Shown here in pieces: positions 39,724 through 49,782 of a stretch of DNA of 64,000 bases. The notes beneath the pieces were generated by a model. It saw nothing but the letters and a program-made list of their open reading frames with translations, was not told the DNA's origin and ran no database searches. Made by a program: the position numbers and the translations under genes. Each line of letters starts with the position of its first letter. Positions within the stretch are counted from its first letter, which is position 1. Source of the DNA: Aplectana chamaeleonis (lineage: Eukaryota > Nematoda > Chromadorea > Rhabditida > Cosmocercidae); the NCBI GenBank assembly GCA_029168955.1, contig JAPDOI010001732.1, positions 1-64,000 on the forward strand, read 5' to 3'.

Positions 39724-41018
39724 TCCGCCAATGCGTAGCTAGATGCCTCACACGGAAACCAGAGATGCCCACGGTTTCGGAGGCATCTAGTCTGATTTTG
39801 ACACGAGAATTTACGTAAGTTACGGAAAGTTAAGCCTCAGTTGGTGAAATTTTAGCTACAGCGCCCGCATATTCTACGTAAATTCTCGCTATAGCACAGG
39901 CATATTCTACGCGTATTCTCGTTGCAGCACTCGGTCGATCGACCCACCCAGTCTTAATCCATACTAGAAAGGCGATTCCCGCTGCGATCGAGCGCATCGC
40001 TGTTTCTTGCCCACGGCCTGCAGCATCCCAACGGCCAGAATTAACCTAGCAAGGTCTTCCAGAGAGCGACACGGGGTCACCCTCCACGACCACCCACAGA
40101 GTGTCACGTTATCCGTGGGCATGTGGATCGAATCCACACCGCGGGTGTGGCTTAGGAGCAGTTTGGCTAGCACACGCAACGCGCGACGGAAAAACGCTGT
40201 GCGCGCTCATCGTCCTTGGGGCGCGTCAACCGAGGACCTTCGAAAAAAGTAGTCGTTGTCCCATTCTAGCCGTCCCCTTGTATCATTTTTCGCATTTTAT
40301 TCATGTTTTTTGGTTTATAATGTGCTTTTCAAGACGCAATGCTTCTCATACCATCGTTTCGATGGAATTCGCACTTTTTATACAAGTTTTATTAGAGTTC
40401 TTTTTGTTCGCTTCTTGGAGCGGAATGGGAGATGATGAAATCGATTCCGAAGCCGACTCTACATCTAACACATCAACCTACATTAACAAAATGCAAAAAA
40501 CGATAAAGGGGAACGGCTCAAATGAAACAACAAGAACTTTTTTGAGTGCCCTCGGTTAACGCGCCCCAAGGACAATGAGCGCGCACAGCGTTTTCCCGTC
40601 GCGCGCGTCGTGTGTACCAGCCGAACTGCTCCTTAGCCACACCCGCGGTGTGGATTCGATCCACATGCCTTATCCGTGGGTTTGACTGAGCCAACACTGT
40701 TCGAACCGCATCCCTGCGTTCCTCGTAGCCAACGCGGGTTTGAGATTGCATTTCAATACAGGCTGTCGCTAAATCCGTAGATTCTCGCTACAAAATTATA
40801 GCGAGAATATACTGATTTAGCGTCAGAGAGATCAATGTTTAGAATTTAGCCTTCGTTTTTACGTAGAACACGCGCAGATTTTGCACCCTTGTAGCCTCGA
40901 CAAAAGAATATGCGGGTTTTAGCTATCGTAGCCAAAGCCCGCAGTTTACCGCTACATGGAATGGGGCGGCGTTTCAGGCCGCGCCCTCGGAGGCATCTAA
41001 CTACGTGTTGGCAGAGTA
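39724..41018. mobile_element. Nested foldback, about 1.3 kb
   Basis: Two pairs of inverted arms share one centre. Inner arms are about 40,119-40,235 and 40,550-40,670; both carry TGTGGATCGAATCCACACCG-type sequence and GCGCGCACAGCG, and lie inverted around a loop of about 315 bp. Outer arms are 39,724-39,757 and about 40,985-41,018 (ACTCCGCCAATGCGTAGCTA against its near complement), both with GAGGCATCTA. Between the arm pairs are motifs such as ATTCTCGCTATAG on both sides. A 152-codon open frame runs through arm and loop (40,101-40,559). Its arm part is certainly not a gene; the loop part (ends with an acidic GDDEIDSEADSTSN segment) is unidentified. Confidence 0.75.
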
Positions 41019-41019
41019 T

Positions 41020-41793
41020 TGCCATATCACCCGGGGTCGCTCTTTTTAATTCTTTGCCCGAATGTAGGCGAATCGGTAATTTTCGAATTCTTCTGATAAA
41101 CTATTACTGAAAAATGACATCATCAGTTAAGCAAACTTCAATTCGTAATCGATTACAGGAGCAAATATCCGAACTCGCCTTTTTTAGGCGTTGATATCTC
41201 AGAAGCTAGCTGAAAATAAAATTCGTCTTTTGGTGAGGACTATTCTCCGAGGCCAACAACTTTTTCGATTTCAGAAAGGGAGGGAAAATCTGACGTTTGG
41301 CTACCTGCTTGCGGATGTCCTTTATCAGAGTAATTTAGATGATTTTCATTGAATTCATTCCAGAGAAGCACTTCGAAAAAAATGTGATCCATCGGCGACT
41401 GAACCACTCTGCAGTTGGGGTGCTACATAGATCTGGGCCCCCTAGTAAAGTGTAAAGTCAGATGGCCTTAACTGACTGGTTTCAGATGATTTGAAATCGT
41501 TACAAGCAATGGCTCATGAAAAATCATACGAAAACGAATAGAAATTGCTATGAGAAAGCGCTTTATGCTAGTTTTTGTTGAGGGGCAGTAATCTCGTACG
41601 AGTCCGAGAGTCACAAATTGAGAATCTCCTAAATCTAGGCCTTGTCTAACAAGAGAATGACCAGACCCGTTTGCCAGAACTGCCCATGCATTCACGTTTT
41701 TCTGCTAGAGTTCTCCAGTGTAGTCGTAAGAACACCCTATTATTTGCTCGAGTAGTAGTGGGGTAAAAAGCTATGAGCCATTTTTTGAAATGA
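41020..41793. other. No gene seen
   Basis: AT-rich sequence between two foldbacks. Short open frames exist on the minus strand (41,468-41,695) without any recognisable motif. Confidence 0.45.
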
Positions 41794-41802
41794 GGTCCAA
41801 AC

Positions 41803-42342
41803 GGGACAGGGTCTCTCTACACACGGAGGGAGGAGCACGGACGAGATTCATTGCTGACGCGACCGCGCGGCGGAACTTTTTATCCTATTACCTCATAATT
41901 GGAGCGCGCTTGCCACAAGCTCACGAGATTTCACGGGCTTTCATGTTTTTATTCATTCTCACTTGACTTTTCTTCATGTTCCTGAGTTGTTCCTCTCATC
42001 ATCTTATCCTGGACACTCATTTCAATAACTCTTGTATGTTCTCGTGCCGTTGTACCGCTTGATATTTATAGAAAATGTAATATGGTATTAAAAATCGAGC
42101 ACCATTTTAGATGTAGTGATGGGATCGTTGCCGCCGACAACCAATTTGGCTCTGGATTATGAAACATAAAGAAATAGTCATATGAGAATCAATAAACGCA
42201 TGAAACTTCATGAAATCTCGCGAGATTGTGGCAAGCGCGCTCCAGTGATGGGTAATCAGATAAAGAAGTTCCGCCGCGCGCGTCGCGTCAGCATGAAATC
42301 TCGTTCGTGCTCCTCCCTCCGTGTGTAGAGAGACCCTGTCCC
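41803..42342. mobile_element. 540-bp foldback with 9-bp target duplication (Mutator-like MITE)
   Basis: Ends GGGACAGGGTCTCTCTACAC and its complement form inverted arms of about 150 bp (to about 41,950, and from about 42,200). The element is flanked by identical GGTCCAAAC at 41,794-41,802 and 42,343-42,351. A 9-bp duplication with long terminal inverted repeats is typical of Mutator-like (MULE) foldback elements. The arms differ by scattered changes, so the insertion is not recent. The interior is AT-rich without coding sequence. No MULE transposase is seen in the window. Confidence 0.88.
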
Positions 42343-42403
42343 GGTCCAAACGGCGAGAAATAGGCGAGTGCCATATCAGCTATCATTTCAACAACACCAA
42401 CAA

Positions 42404-42476
42404 GCCCACTTGGCCGAATGGTTCATGGCGGCGACTTACCATTCGGAGGCTCCCGGGTTCGATCCCCTCTGCTGTT
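42404..42476 (+). pseudogene. tRNA-like relic (tRNA pseudogene or SINE head)
   Basis: The 73-base stretch contains an intact A box, TGGCCGAATGG (42,410-42,420), and an intact B box, GGTTCGATCCC (42,457-42,467), at tRNA-like spacing. The D-arm GCC...GGC pairing is present. The acceptor stem does not pair along its length and the T-stem pairs at only three positions, so a functional tRNA is unlikely. A run of five T at about 42,497 could terminate Pol III transcription. The overall pattern is nearest to a Leu/Ser-type tRNA. Its anticodon cannot be assigned with confidence. Confidence 0.5.
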
Positions 42477-42776
42477 GAAAATTTGCATAGAGGTTTTTAG
42501 AGTGCAGCAACTAAACGCGGCATTTTGATTATAGTTTATCGACACCAGATAAGGAGGAAGAACAAGCATACAGAAGATCAAACTACGAAAACGATTTTCT
42601 TGATAAAAAAATCATTCCGAATTAGTGAATGTGGCTTGGATTGAGTGGGACAACTTACTAGGAAACATGTTTTATTCTGTGGCGACTTGAACCTCTTACT
42701 TTGTGTCTTATTTAATTACCCCTGTTTTCACACGATTGTCGACTACACGTCAGGGTACGTTGATGACCATCCCGGT

Positions 42777-43680
42777 CAGGGGTGTGCGGAAAAATATTTT
42801 CGGTAAATTTTTTACCGAAACTTTTTACCGAAACTTTTTTTCGGTAAATACGGTAAAAACGGAAAATTCGGTAAAAATTCTGACTTCGACTTTTTGGTGC
42901 CTATCCCATACGATAGCACAAATTACCGATAATATTTATGTATCATTTTCAATAGTGCGTGAGGATAGTGCAAATAATGAATGAGTTTTACATATTAAAC
43001 TGAACTCAAAGGCGGAACCTGATCAGCAGGACGTTGATTTTTTGAAAAAGTAACATTCCAATAATTTCTGTCGTCGAGGCCTTTCTGTAGTCACTCAAAA
43101 TTAGGCCAGCTGAGGAAAACATCCTTTCCGCCTCGGCTGTGCCAGGAGGTGCGCTAAGGTACCTATTGGTGAGTGAGGAAAGGTGCTGGTACGATGATTT
43201 CACAATGGAGTCGTTCCAGAATTGCAGTGGATTCAGTGTTGTGTCCGGGGGCTCCGAAAGAATTTTTCCCAGTTCCTAAAATACCTGCTTCAAGACTCTG
43301 CTGCGTTGCTGAGCTGTTGACATTTCTGAATAAAATATGTATTTCTCGTAGTAGTATCTCGATGAGAAGAAGCACGTGATATAAAAGGTGAAGAGATTGT
43401 TTGAGCATTCAAGTGGTAAGCCAAAGGATTAAAAAAAAAGAGTAACGAAAATAAGGATGACGATGGATCTAGCGCCAAAGGCATGCCGTAACAGCAGCAA
43501 ACCCGTGAAATACGAGTAAGAAGTAGGCTGATTGGGCAAAAAACACCCAATTTTTCTTTTCGATAAAAATTTCGGTAAATTTTGAGAAAAACTCGGTAAA
43601 TCGGTGGATCAAAATTTACCGAAAAACACCGTTAAATCCGGAAAATCGGTAAATCATTAAACGGAAAATGCACACCCCTG
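42777..43680 (-). mobile_element. 904-bp hAT element, internally deleted, with 8-bp TSD
   Basis: Ends CAGGGGTGTGC and GCACACCCCTG are perfect 11-bp inverted repeats of hAT type. They are flanked by identical ATCCCGGT at 42,769-42,776 and 43,681-43,688, the 8-bp duplication expected for hAT. Subterminal regions are packed with the motif CGGTAAA in both orientations (42,800-42,880 and 43,560-43,655), a common hAT transposase-binding arrangement. The only coding remnant is the C-terminal dimerisation domain, so the element cannot move on its own. The perfect TSD suggests a fairly recent insertion. Confidence 0.95.
43006..43203 (-). pseudogene. hAT transposase C-terminal dimerisation domain remnant
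   Basis: The frame contains RYLSAPPGTAEAERMFSSAG, then a DYRK segment and MLLFQKIN. This matches the hAT C-terminal dimerisation domain, where xPxxSxxxERxFSxAG and a final LxxN/LF motif are conserved. Only about 65 residues are kept from a protein that is normally 500-700 residues. The catalytic RNase H-like part and the BED finger are missing, so the product cannot catalyse transposition. It could still dimerise if expressed, which is inference. Confidence 0.85.
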
Positions 43681-43689
43681 ATCCCGGTG

Positions 43690-43904
43690 AACTCGGAAGC
43701 CCGTTCGCAAGGCTTTTCCCTATTGAAATCGGCAAATGCGAGGAATTTGGATGTTGCAATTATGTTAGTTTCATGTTTTGCTGCCATTGTAATAAGAACT
43801 TCTCTTTCGCCCAATCCCTCGAAAATTGCCATGGGTGTTGATTTTTCTTGCCGTGTACTCCATTTGAAGTGATTAAATTCTTTTCCAATCAGAAGAATTT
43901 TCAA
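43690..43904 (-). other. Unidentified open frame at the hAT insertion site
   Basis: On the minus strand from ATG at 43,904 there is an open frame of about 72 codons before the hAT TSD, with segments such as IFEGLGEREVLITMAAKHET. I do not recognise a family. Reading across the empty site (removing the hAT and one TSD) continues only a few codons before a stop, so the hAT need not have broken a gene. It may be an exon, an old element fragment, or chance. Confidence 0.25.
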
Positions 43905-44039
43905 TAAACCTCTATATGAACTCCACTAATAACGTTCGTCTCAAAAAACAGCATGATAATTTTTTTTGCACCAAAGGGGACTGTGCCACAGGATTCTCTG
44001 AATGGAAGTCTATAAGCTACGGTAGCTAAATTATATTAT

Positions 44040-44265
44040 ACTTACCGTAACCTACCGTAATTGCCTGAAAAACGCTAAACCAACCTTATTGGAAAACCCC
44101 CCAGGCGAAGTTTGGTGAAATTTTTTTCTGACCTCTGGAGCCCCTTGGGGGGTAGCCCAATCTATTTTTGGGGGGTGCAAAAGTCGAAGAAACACTTTAA
44201 GTCCAAACTTCGCCGAGGTGGGTAATTTGGGGCTTAAAACACGAATCTGAGGTCCGTTTGTTGTT
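44040..44265. repeat. Dispersed motif family, copy at 44 kb
   Basis: Near 44,213-44,262 the sequence GGGTAATTTGGGGC is followed by ACGAATCTGAGGTCC. Related copies lie at about 56,575-56,625 (same strand) and about 56,826-56,872 (inverted). Just upstream, CCAGGCGAAGTTTGG (44,101) and CCAAACTTCGCCGAGG (44,204) form a short inverted pair. This looks like a degenerate dispersed repeat without coding sequence. Confidence 0.5.
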
Positions 44266-45032
44266 TTTCTCTAATTTATGACAGGTTTCGGTAGCTTGAT
44301 GGTAATAATCCTACAGGGCTCTTCACTTTTTGCTTCATAACGTTTTTCTTCTTTACTACTTGGCCAGCTAGATTGGGGTTTTTAGGATTACCCGGGAGGT
44401 ACTCGATCAGAAAAACATGGCTTTATGGGTAGTTCTGGCGACCAGGTCTGGTCATTCCCTTATAAGATGATCTGAGAAATATCAGTTTGCCATAAAACAC
44501 AGCAAAGAAACATAAAATAATCGTCGCGAACATTTGAGTTGGTCGCAGTAACTCACGAAATTCAGACGAGGTTATTTTTCGAAGATTTTGAATACGTTTT
44601 TGCAAATCTCATATTGATGAGAAGCGAGAGTATGAAGGTAAGACCAAGAAGGAGTAACATTTAGGCTCTACCAACCTACTTTCATGAGCTTTAAATTTAA
44701 TCATGCATGCACATTGTGCTTGTAATTAAAAATAGAGTTATGCAAAGAGATGGGTATGGGTACACTGCAAATCAGGTAGATCATGAAAAAGAACGAATCA
44801 GAACAGAGATGGTTAGACATGAGCAGATTATTCCAAACACTTGAATTTACAAACAAAAAACCGCAGACACCTTTGTGTGCTAGTCGTGACAATCTCGCTT
44901 GATAATGAGCATAGCTTTGAGAACAATCAATGATTTTAACTACAAAAAAAAAAACGTCAAGAAGTAAACATTGTAATCCTTGTAACTAACAGAGTTGCTT
45001 GTGGGAGATATTATAGTTTTCCAGTCGATATA
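44266..45032. other. No gene supported
   Basis: Two short minus-strand open frames occur (44,423-44,605 and 44,701-44,892). The first contains a GTGAGTTAC donor-like site near 44,548-44,556, but no coding frame can be chosen. AT-rich, otherwise featureless. Confidence 0.4.
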
Positions 45033-45520
45033 CTAAAATAAAGTATCTTTGACAAGCACCGAAGCAACGTAGAAGGAGAGATGACGCGAAAACACGGAAC
45101 GATCACAGTAGCTGAAGTGGTTGATCGGCGGATTGTACTCGTATAGAGGAACGGTCTGCGGATAGACTAGCACCATATCTTCATCCCTCCGGTCAGAACT
45201 GGGCGTAGATTCACAGTCCTGCACACCACTACATATCTTGCAGAGAATCTAGTTTCTCCTCGGCAAAATTCTGTTCATTGTTGACCAGAGCGTGCTCGTT
45301 GCAGTTTATATCCATCGCCATCGCGCCATCTCGATCAATGCGGTCATTACAAACAGGACGGACTTTGTCCACTGATGATCGGATCGCCTTCACCGCAAAC
45401 ACGCTTTGATGTAGGCTCATCGCAGTCTTGGTCATTATCCCAGTTTTGATCAGCCAATCGCAGCCGGCTCGGTGCATATTCGACGTTCATCTCCGAGTTC
45501 TTTCCAGTTGTGCAATCATG
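45033..45520 (-). CDS. Probable 3' end of the coiled-coil gene (structure unresolved)
   Basis: On the minus strand, an acceptor-like TTCCAG at 45,521-45,526 opens a frame of 57 codons (45,347-45,520) rich in D, E, S, P and N, with NWDNDQDCDEPTSK, ending in TAA. Entry at phase 0 agrees with the phase-0 end of the exon at 45,991-46,113. Two further coding-like stretches follow: about 45,229-45,390 in the -1 frame, with DINCNEHALVNNEQN, and 45,033-45,222 back in the first frame, with YPQTVPLYEYNPP, ending in TAG. A donor-like GTAATG right after the first stretch and an acceptor-like CCCAG near 45,190 would join the first and third stretches in frame. Alternatively, small indels broke one long exon. 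I cannot decide. No domain is recognised. Confidence 0.45.
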
Positions 45521-45990
45521 CTGGAACCGGTCTCAAACTTGGGTAATTAAACCTTTCAAGATTTCTAGAATTTTTTTTAGCCTTCCTATGAAAAAAATCT
45601 TCCTATTTCTTCCTAAGAATTAAAAAGTGCGTGATGTGATATCCAGAAGATGATACAGTACACATAGCGCTGTGCACACGTACACTGAATTCGCATTGTG
45701 TTTGGCACACTAAAAATTTCACCCCAAAATTTTTTGTTTCAACTTAAACTCCAGCAATCATTATACTGTTGCATAGCCCTTCTCACTAGGATGTTGAATA
45801 ATTTTTTCTGAACCGAAAATTTAGTTTGAGGGGAGTTAACATAAAGGGACGCTAAAGACGAGAAAACGCGTTCCTGCACGCCTTCCGGTCAACTCCTGGA
45901 TCTCAACCTCGGGCATGATTACGCTTTCATAAGCGGAAGTAAATCAAAATACATAGTTTGAGAATAAAGGATGTGCTCGAGCACACTTAC

Positions 45991-46113
45991 CAATTTTTTC
46001 TCAGTGGAACTTGCTGCGTCATTATGGTCTGCATCCGTATTAGTGTTCTTGTCCAGCCGACCCAGAGAAGCTTCTTCTGTGCCAATACATTTGTCGCTTC
46101 GTTGAGGTGATTC
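45991..46113 (-). CDS. Internal exon of a minus-strand gene (41 codons)
   Basis: The exon is bounded by an acceptor TTTTTCGTAG (TAG at 46,114-46,116) and a donor GTAAGTGTG (45,982-45,990), a near-consensus donor. Its length is 123 nt, phase 0 at both ends. The frame starts ESPQRSDKCIGTEEASLGR and ends ASSTEKKL; it is hydrophilic and likely disordered. It belongs with the coiled-coil exons at 49.9 and 58.0 kb on the same strand. The complementary strand also has a good acceptor (TTTTTTCTCAG at 45,994-46,004), so a plus-strand exon is an alternative, but its peptide is cysteine-rich and less protein-like. Confidence 0.6.
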
Positions 46114-46123
46114 CTACGAAAAA

Positions 46124-46409
46124 TTGTCAATATATGGAACTGAAGGAGTCTGCAGAGTTGCAGCGACCGGCAAAAGGTCGTCGAGAGTCAGCTTTGAGAA
46201 AAATGTTTTCGAACATTATAGTCCCGGAGTCTGTAGCCGCTTACTGGCAGCGACGAGGGAACGAGACGGCGTCAGAACACACTCCAGTCTCCCCTCGTCG
46301 CCTTTCGCGTCGTTCGTCGCCGTCGTCCGGTATTATCGATATCGCATCCCCCAGCGTTGCAAGTCACTGCGGAATCGCCGCTACAGACCCCATAAGCAAA
46401 AATGCGTAA
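46124..46409 (+). other. Coding-like plus-strand open frame, strand ambiguous
   Basis: From an ATG at 46,134 the plus strand encodes about 91 codons to TAA at 46,409, with segments MELKESAELQRPAKGRRES and SPRRLSRRSSPSSG, a basic Ser/Arg-rich composition. It starts only 20 bp from the minus-strand exon at 45,991-46,113 and would run divergently from it. On the minus strand the same DNA has a donor-like CCAGTAAGCGG (about 46,240). I recognise no family. It may be a small gene, part of the minus-strand intron, or chance. Confidence 0.3.
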
Positions 46410-46451
46410 CCGCACCACCGCCTTTTTCCGTTGCCGTGGACTATGTATACA

Positions 46452-46592
46452 TGCACCGAGTTTGCGCCAGTTCGCCTTATAAGGAACCAAAAGTATCAGT
46501 GCGATTCGTGCCAACTGGATGCGACTTACAAGAAGAACGGATCGCACTGATACTTCAGGTTCCTTGTAGCGCGTTAGCCTAAACTCGGTGCA
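46452..46592. mobile_element. 141-bp palindromic element of the GCACCGAGTTTGCGCCA family
   Basis: TGCACCGAGTTTGCGCCA at the left end faces a diverged complement GCGTTAGCCTAAACTCGGTGCA at the right. Further in, GGAACCAAAAGTATCAGTGCGAT (46,482-46,504) faces its complement at 46,541-46,563. The element can fold almost completely. Relatives are at 50,811-50,953, 57,287-57,379 and, degenerate, 53,250-53,345. Confidence 0.75.
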
Positions 46593-46599
46593 CACAGGT

Positions 46600-47018
46600 T
46601 ATAACATACAGTAGAAGCGACAGTTCGGTTTTTTGTGCGAAACATGGGTAGAATTGATCTATAGCGCAAGAATTTCCAAGGCGTCATTTACCACCAAATT
46701 CAAGATGACCCTATTTTTGAAGCCGAATTTCGCAACGCTGATTCAAGAAATATGAGTTTTCAAATGGAATAAGTGACGAGCTGTTATGGGAAGCGGTTAT
46801 CTGCGCATTTCGAGTATAGGTGAAACGCTAAGCCCTTTCGAAAGTGGCAATCATAAGACTTCTTCATAAAAAAGAGCTCGAACACAAAACCGGCTTTCAC
46901 AATAGCACAAAAAGCTTTTCCGGAGCCCATTTGACGGCCAATCAATGCTTGAAGTTTAAGCAATAACGAGGTCAGCTACGAGAAAATACATAAATAAACA
47001 TAAACACTTCCGGATTGG
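46600..47018. other. No gene seen
   Basis: Sequence directly upstream of the reverse transcriptase fragment. It may be the decayed 5' part of the retrotransposon, but no RT motif upstream of 47,019 can be recognised. Confidence 0.35.
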
Positions 47019-48060
47019 TTGAAATCCTACTTGACTGATCGTACTTTCAGAGTGAATTACAGTGGACACCTCTCCATTGAACATGACTGCACCTCTGGGG
47101 AACCCCAAGAAGCTGTCCTTTCGCCCCTTCTCTTCAACATATATACACTTGACCTTCCTTCTTTTTTGAAAACCGATATAGGCGTCCAGGTGTCTGCGTT
47201 CGCGGATGATGTAAAACTGTATTCAGATTTTGACTGCAATGACAAAAACGAAGTTGAGGAGCGTTTGAACTCGTATATCCATCGTATGAACACTTGGATT
47301 AAACATCGGGGACTCAATCTGAACACCAATAAAACATGTACACTTACGCTTGGTGACAGAAACGGATTTTTTTACTAGAAGGCATGACTCCTGCAAGTGA
47401 TCGGGAACAGATGCGTGATTTAGGTGTAATTGTTGATAGTTCTTTGAGTTGCGAACCCCACATTTATCTGATGGTTTCCAAAGCTCTCGGCTAATTATAC
47501 GCAATATTCAGAAATGTCAATACATCTGATTTGAAGTTTTTGACGAAACTTTATAGGTCATATGTTTCGCCTATTCTTGAATATTGCAGCCAATTTTGGA
47601 GTCCTTATTCCAGAAAACTCATTCTGAAAATTGAAAGAGTTCAAATGACTTTTACCAGACTGATATACCATCGTGCTCTCCCTAATCCTACCTACCCTAG
47701 AAGTCTACCTTTTTATAAATCGAAACTAAGATAATTAGGTTTGAAATCATTTTGTACCGATGAACAGCTGAAGATGTACTCCTGGTTTTCAAAATGCTAA
47801 GAGGGGAACTCAGGCTCACTTGCTCGAGATTCTGGGTTATAGGGCCTGCTGCATTGAGAAGACCTTCTTTTGATATACATATTTCCAGACCTAGATGCAA
47901 ACGCGTAATACGACGAGACAATTCCTTTTCTTATCGTACCTCAAGCTGGCTTAATAAATTACCAATAAATCTTCTAACTGCCAGAAACCCATCATGCTTC
48001 AAGAAAGGACTCTCGAAAATTGATCTCATTCATCTGATTGGGCTTAGCGATTATTACTAG
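47019..48060 (+). pseudogene. CR1/RTE-like non-LTR retrotransposon, 3' part of the reverse transcriptase ORF
   Basis: Three fragments in three frames form the C-terminal half of a reverse transcriptase. In 47,019-47,378 the palm is visible: PQEAVLSPLLFN (canonical PQGSVLSPLLF with G to E) and the catalytic box FADDVKLY at about 47,199-47,222. In 47,531-47,734 follows YRSYVSPILEYCSQFWSP, the thumb signature of CR1/jockey-type LINEs. In 47,794-48,060 is the C-terminal motif R.RCK...IRRDNSFSYRTSSWLNKLP, equivalent to FFSxRVxxxWNxLP. The 5' half and endonuclease are absent, as in a 5'-truncated insertion. Frameshifts and the altered PQG box show it is inactive. Its last 310 bp are duplicated in inverted orientation at 49.3-49.6 kb. 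Confidence 0.9.
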
Positions 48061-49588
48061 AATTATGTGTTACTCAACCTGTTTCTGTTCTGCTCATCGC
48101 GTGAATACCGAAAGTCGTCTTGCCTTCTTACCTAACATATAGTGAAATGACTACCTCCTCCAATCAAAATTTTAGAAATATTTTCATCTTCGTGTTTGTG
48201 TCATATCGATCACCGTCGAGGATATCACTGTGTTATTCACCTGCAACCTTGAATAACTCAACTGAGGATACACGTCAACAAGGTGCATGGTTTACCATTC
48301 GCTCCTTGAGCCTGCATCTTACGCCTGAGGTTCGTACCAGATCAATTAGGCACCTGAATTGGCCCGCCCCAGAATAGCTTCGGCTAGTTGCGTTGCCCAG
48401 GCTAGCCGTATCCTCTGTCTATATATATATACCACCATCATATCAATATACCCGAAAAAAAAAATGTTCAAAACGTTTCTTTGATGGGATCGCTAGTTTC
48501 CAAACTCAATCAGACTATACCAGTATTGATCCCACGGTGAAGGTTGCTACATATATGAGAAACATTTAAACTGTTTACGGCATCAGGAGAGAGCAGAACA
48601 GTCTCGGTGGCATTTCTTGTGTTGATAATGTTGCTGTTCTCTTTTGTGTTTTCTTTTTCTGGAGTGTCAACGGCGCTTCACCATTTGTGCACAAACACAA
48701 AAGAGAACAGCAACATTATCAACACAAGAAATGCCACCGAGACTGTTCTGCTCTCTCCTGATGCCGTAAACAGTTTAAATGTTTCTCATATATGTAGCAA
48801 CCTTCACCGTGGGATCAATAATGGTATAGTCTGATTGAGTTTGGAAACTAGCGATCCCATCAAAGAAACGTTTTGAACATTTTTTTTCGGGTATATTGAT
48901 ATGATGGTGGTATATATAGACAGAGGATACGGCTAGCCTGGGCAACGCAACTAGCCGAAGCTATTCTGGGGCGGTCCAATTCAGGTGCCTAATTGATCTG
49001 GTACGAACCTCAGGCGTAAGATGCAGGCTCAAGGAGCGAATGGTAAACCATGCACCTTGTTGACGTGTATCCTCAGTTGAGTTATTCAAGGTTGCAGGTG
49101 AATAACACAGTGATATCCTCGACGGTGATCGATATTACACAAACACGAAGATGGAAATATTTCTAAAATTTTGATTGGAGGAGGTAGTCATTTCACTATA
49201 TGTTAGGTAAGAAGGCAAGACGACTTTCGGTATTCACGCGATGAGCAGAACAGAAACAGGTTGAGTAACACATAATTCTAGAAATAATCGCTAAGCCCAA
49301 TCAGATGAATGAGATCAATTTTCGAGAGTCCTTTCTTGAAGCATGATGGGTTTCTGGCAGTTAGAAGATTTATTGGTAATTTATTAAGCCAGCTTGAGGT
49401 ACGATAAGAAGAGGAATTGTCTCGTCGTAATACGCGTTTGCATCTAGGTCTGGAAATATGTATATTAAAAGAAGGTCTTCTCAATGCAGCAGGCCTTATA
49501 ACCCAGAATCTCGAGCAAGTGAGCCTGAGTTCCCCTCTTAGCATTTTGAAAGTCAGGAGTACATCTGCAGCTGTTCACCGGTACAAAA
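47750..49588. repeat. 1.84-kb tail-to-tail palindrome built from the LINE 3' end
   Basis: The left arm 47,750-48,651 and right arm 48,693-49,588 are inverted copies of about 900 bp with only scattered differences. The spacer is 41 bp (48,652-48,692). Both arms contain the last part of the RT reading frame (47,794-48,060 plus; 49,278-49,544 minus), then about 590 bp of 3' flank including a TA-rich tract near 48,420 and 48,912. The LINE upstream of 47,750 has no mirror copy. The open frame across the centre (48,607-48,834) is an artefact of the palindrome. Confidence 0.92.
49278..49544 (-). pseudogene. Second, inverted copy of the LINE RT C-terminus
   Basis: The 88-codon frame is nearly identical to that at 47,794-48,060 (same RLTCSRFWVI and SSWLNKLPINLLTARNPS segments; a few substitutions such as G to R and D to N). 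It lies in the right arm of the palindrome and points toward its centre. No upstream RT sequence is present to its right, so it is a fragment from the start. Confidence 0.9.
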
Positions 49589-49782
49589 GTTCATTCACGA
49601 AGCAAAAGAATACAAGCGAAGGAGTGAATTGCACGTAATGAGGTATTTTGATAATTTGACCGCTGCTGTATGTGACCGAACTGGCGCCAATGCACAATAA
49701 GGAACCAAAAGGATAAGTGCCGACTGTAGGACTTTGTGGCCCTGGAACTGCAGAACGAACGAACTCTTCTGGGTTTCCTTAC

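Noticed and set aside
40101..40559. 152-codon frame with a hydrophobic segment
   Set aside because: Its first third lies in a foldback arm that is repeated inverted at 40.6 kb; only the loop part could be unique and it shows no known domain.
42404..42476. Functional tRNA gene
   Set aside because: A and B boxes are intact but the acceptor and T stems do not pair, so it is listed only as a relic.
48607..48834. 75-codon frame with a signal-peptide-like start
   Set aside because: It crosses the centre of the LINE palindrome, so its two halves are reverse complements of each other.
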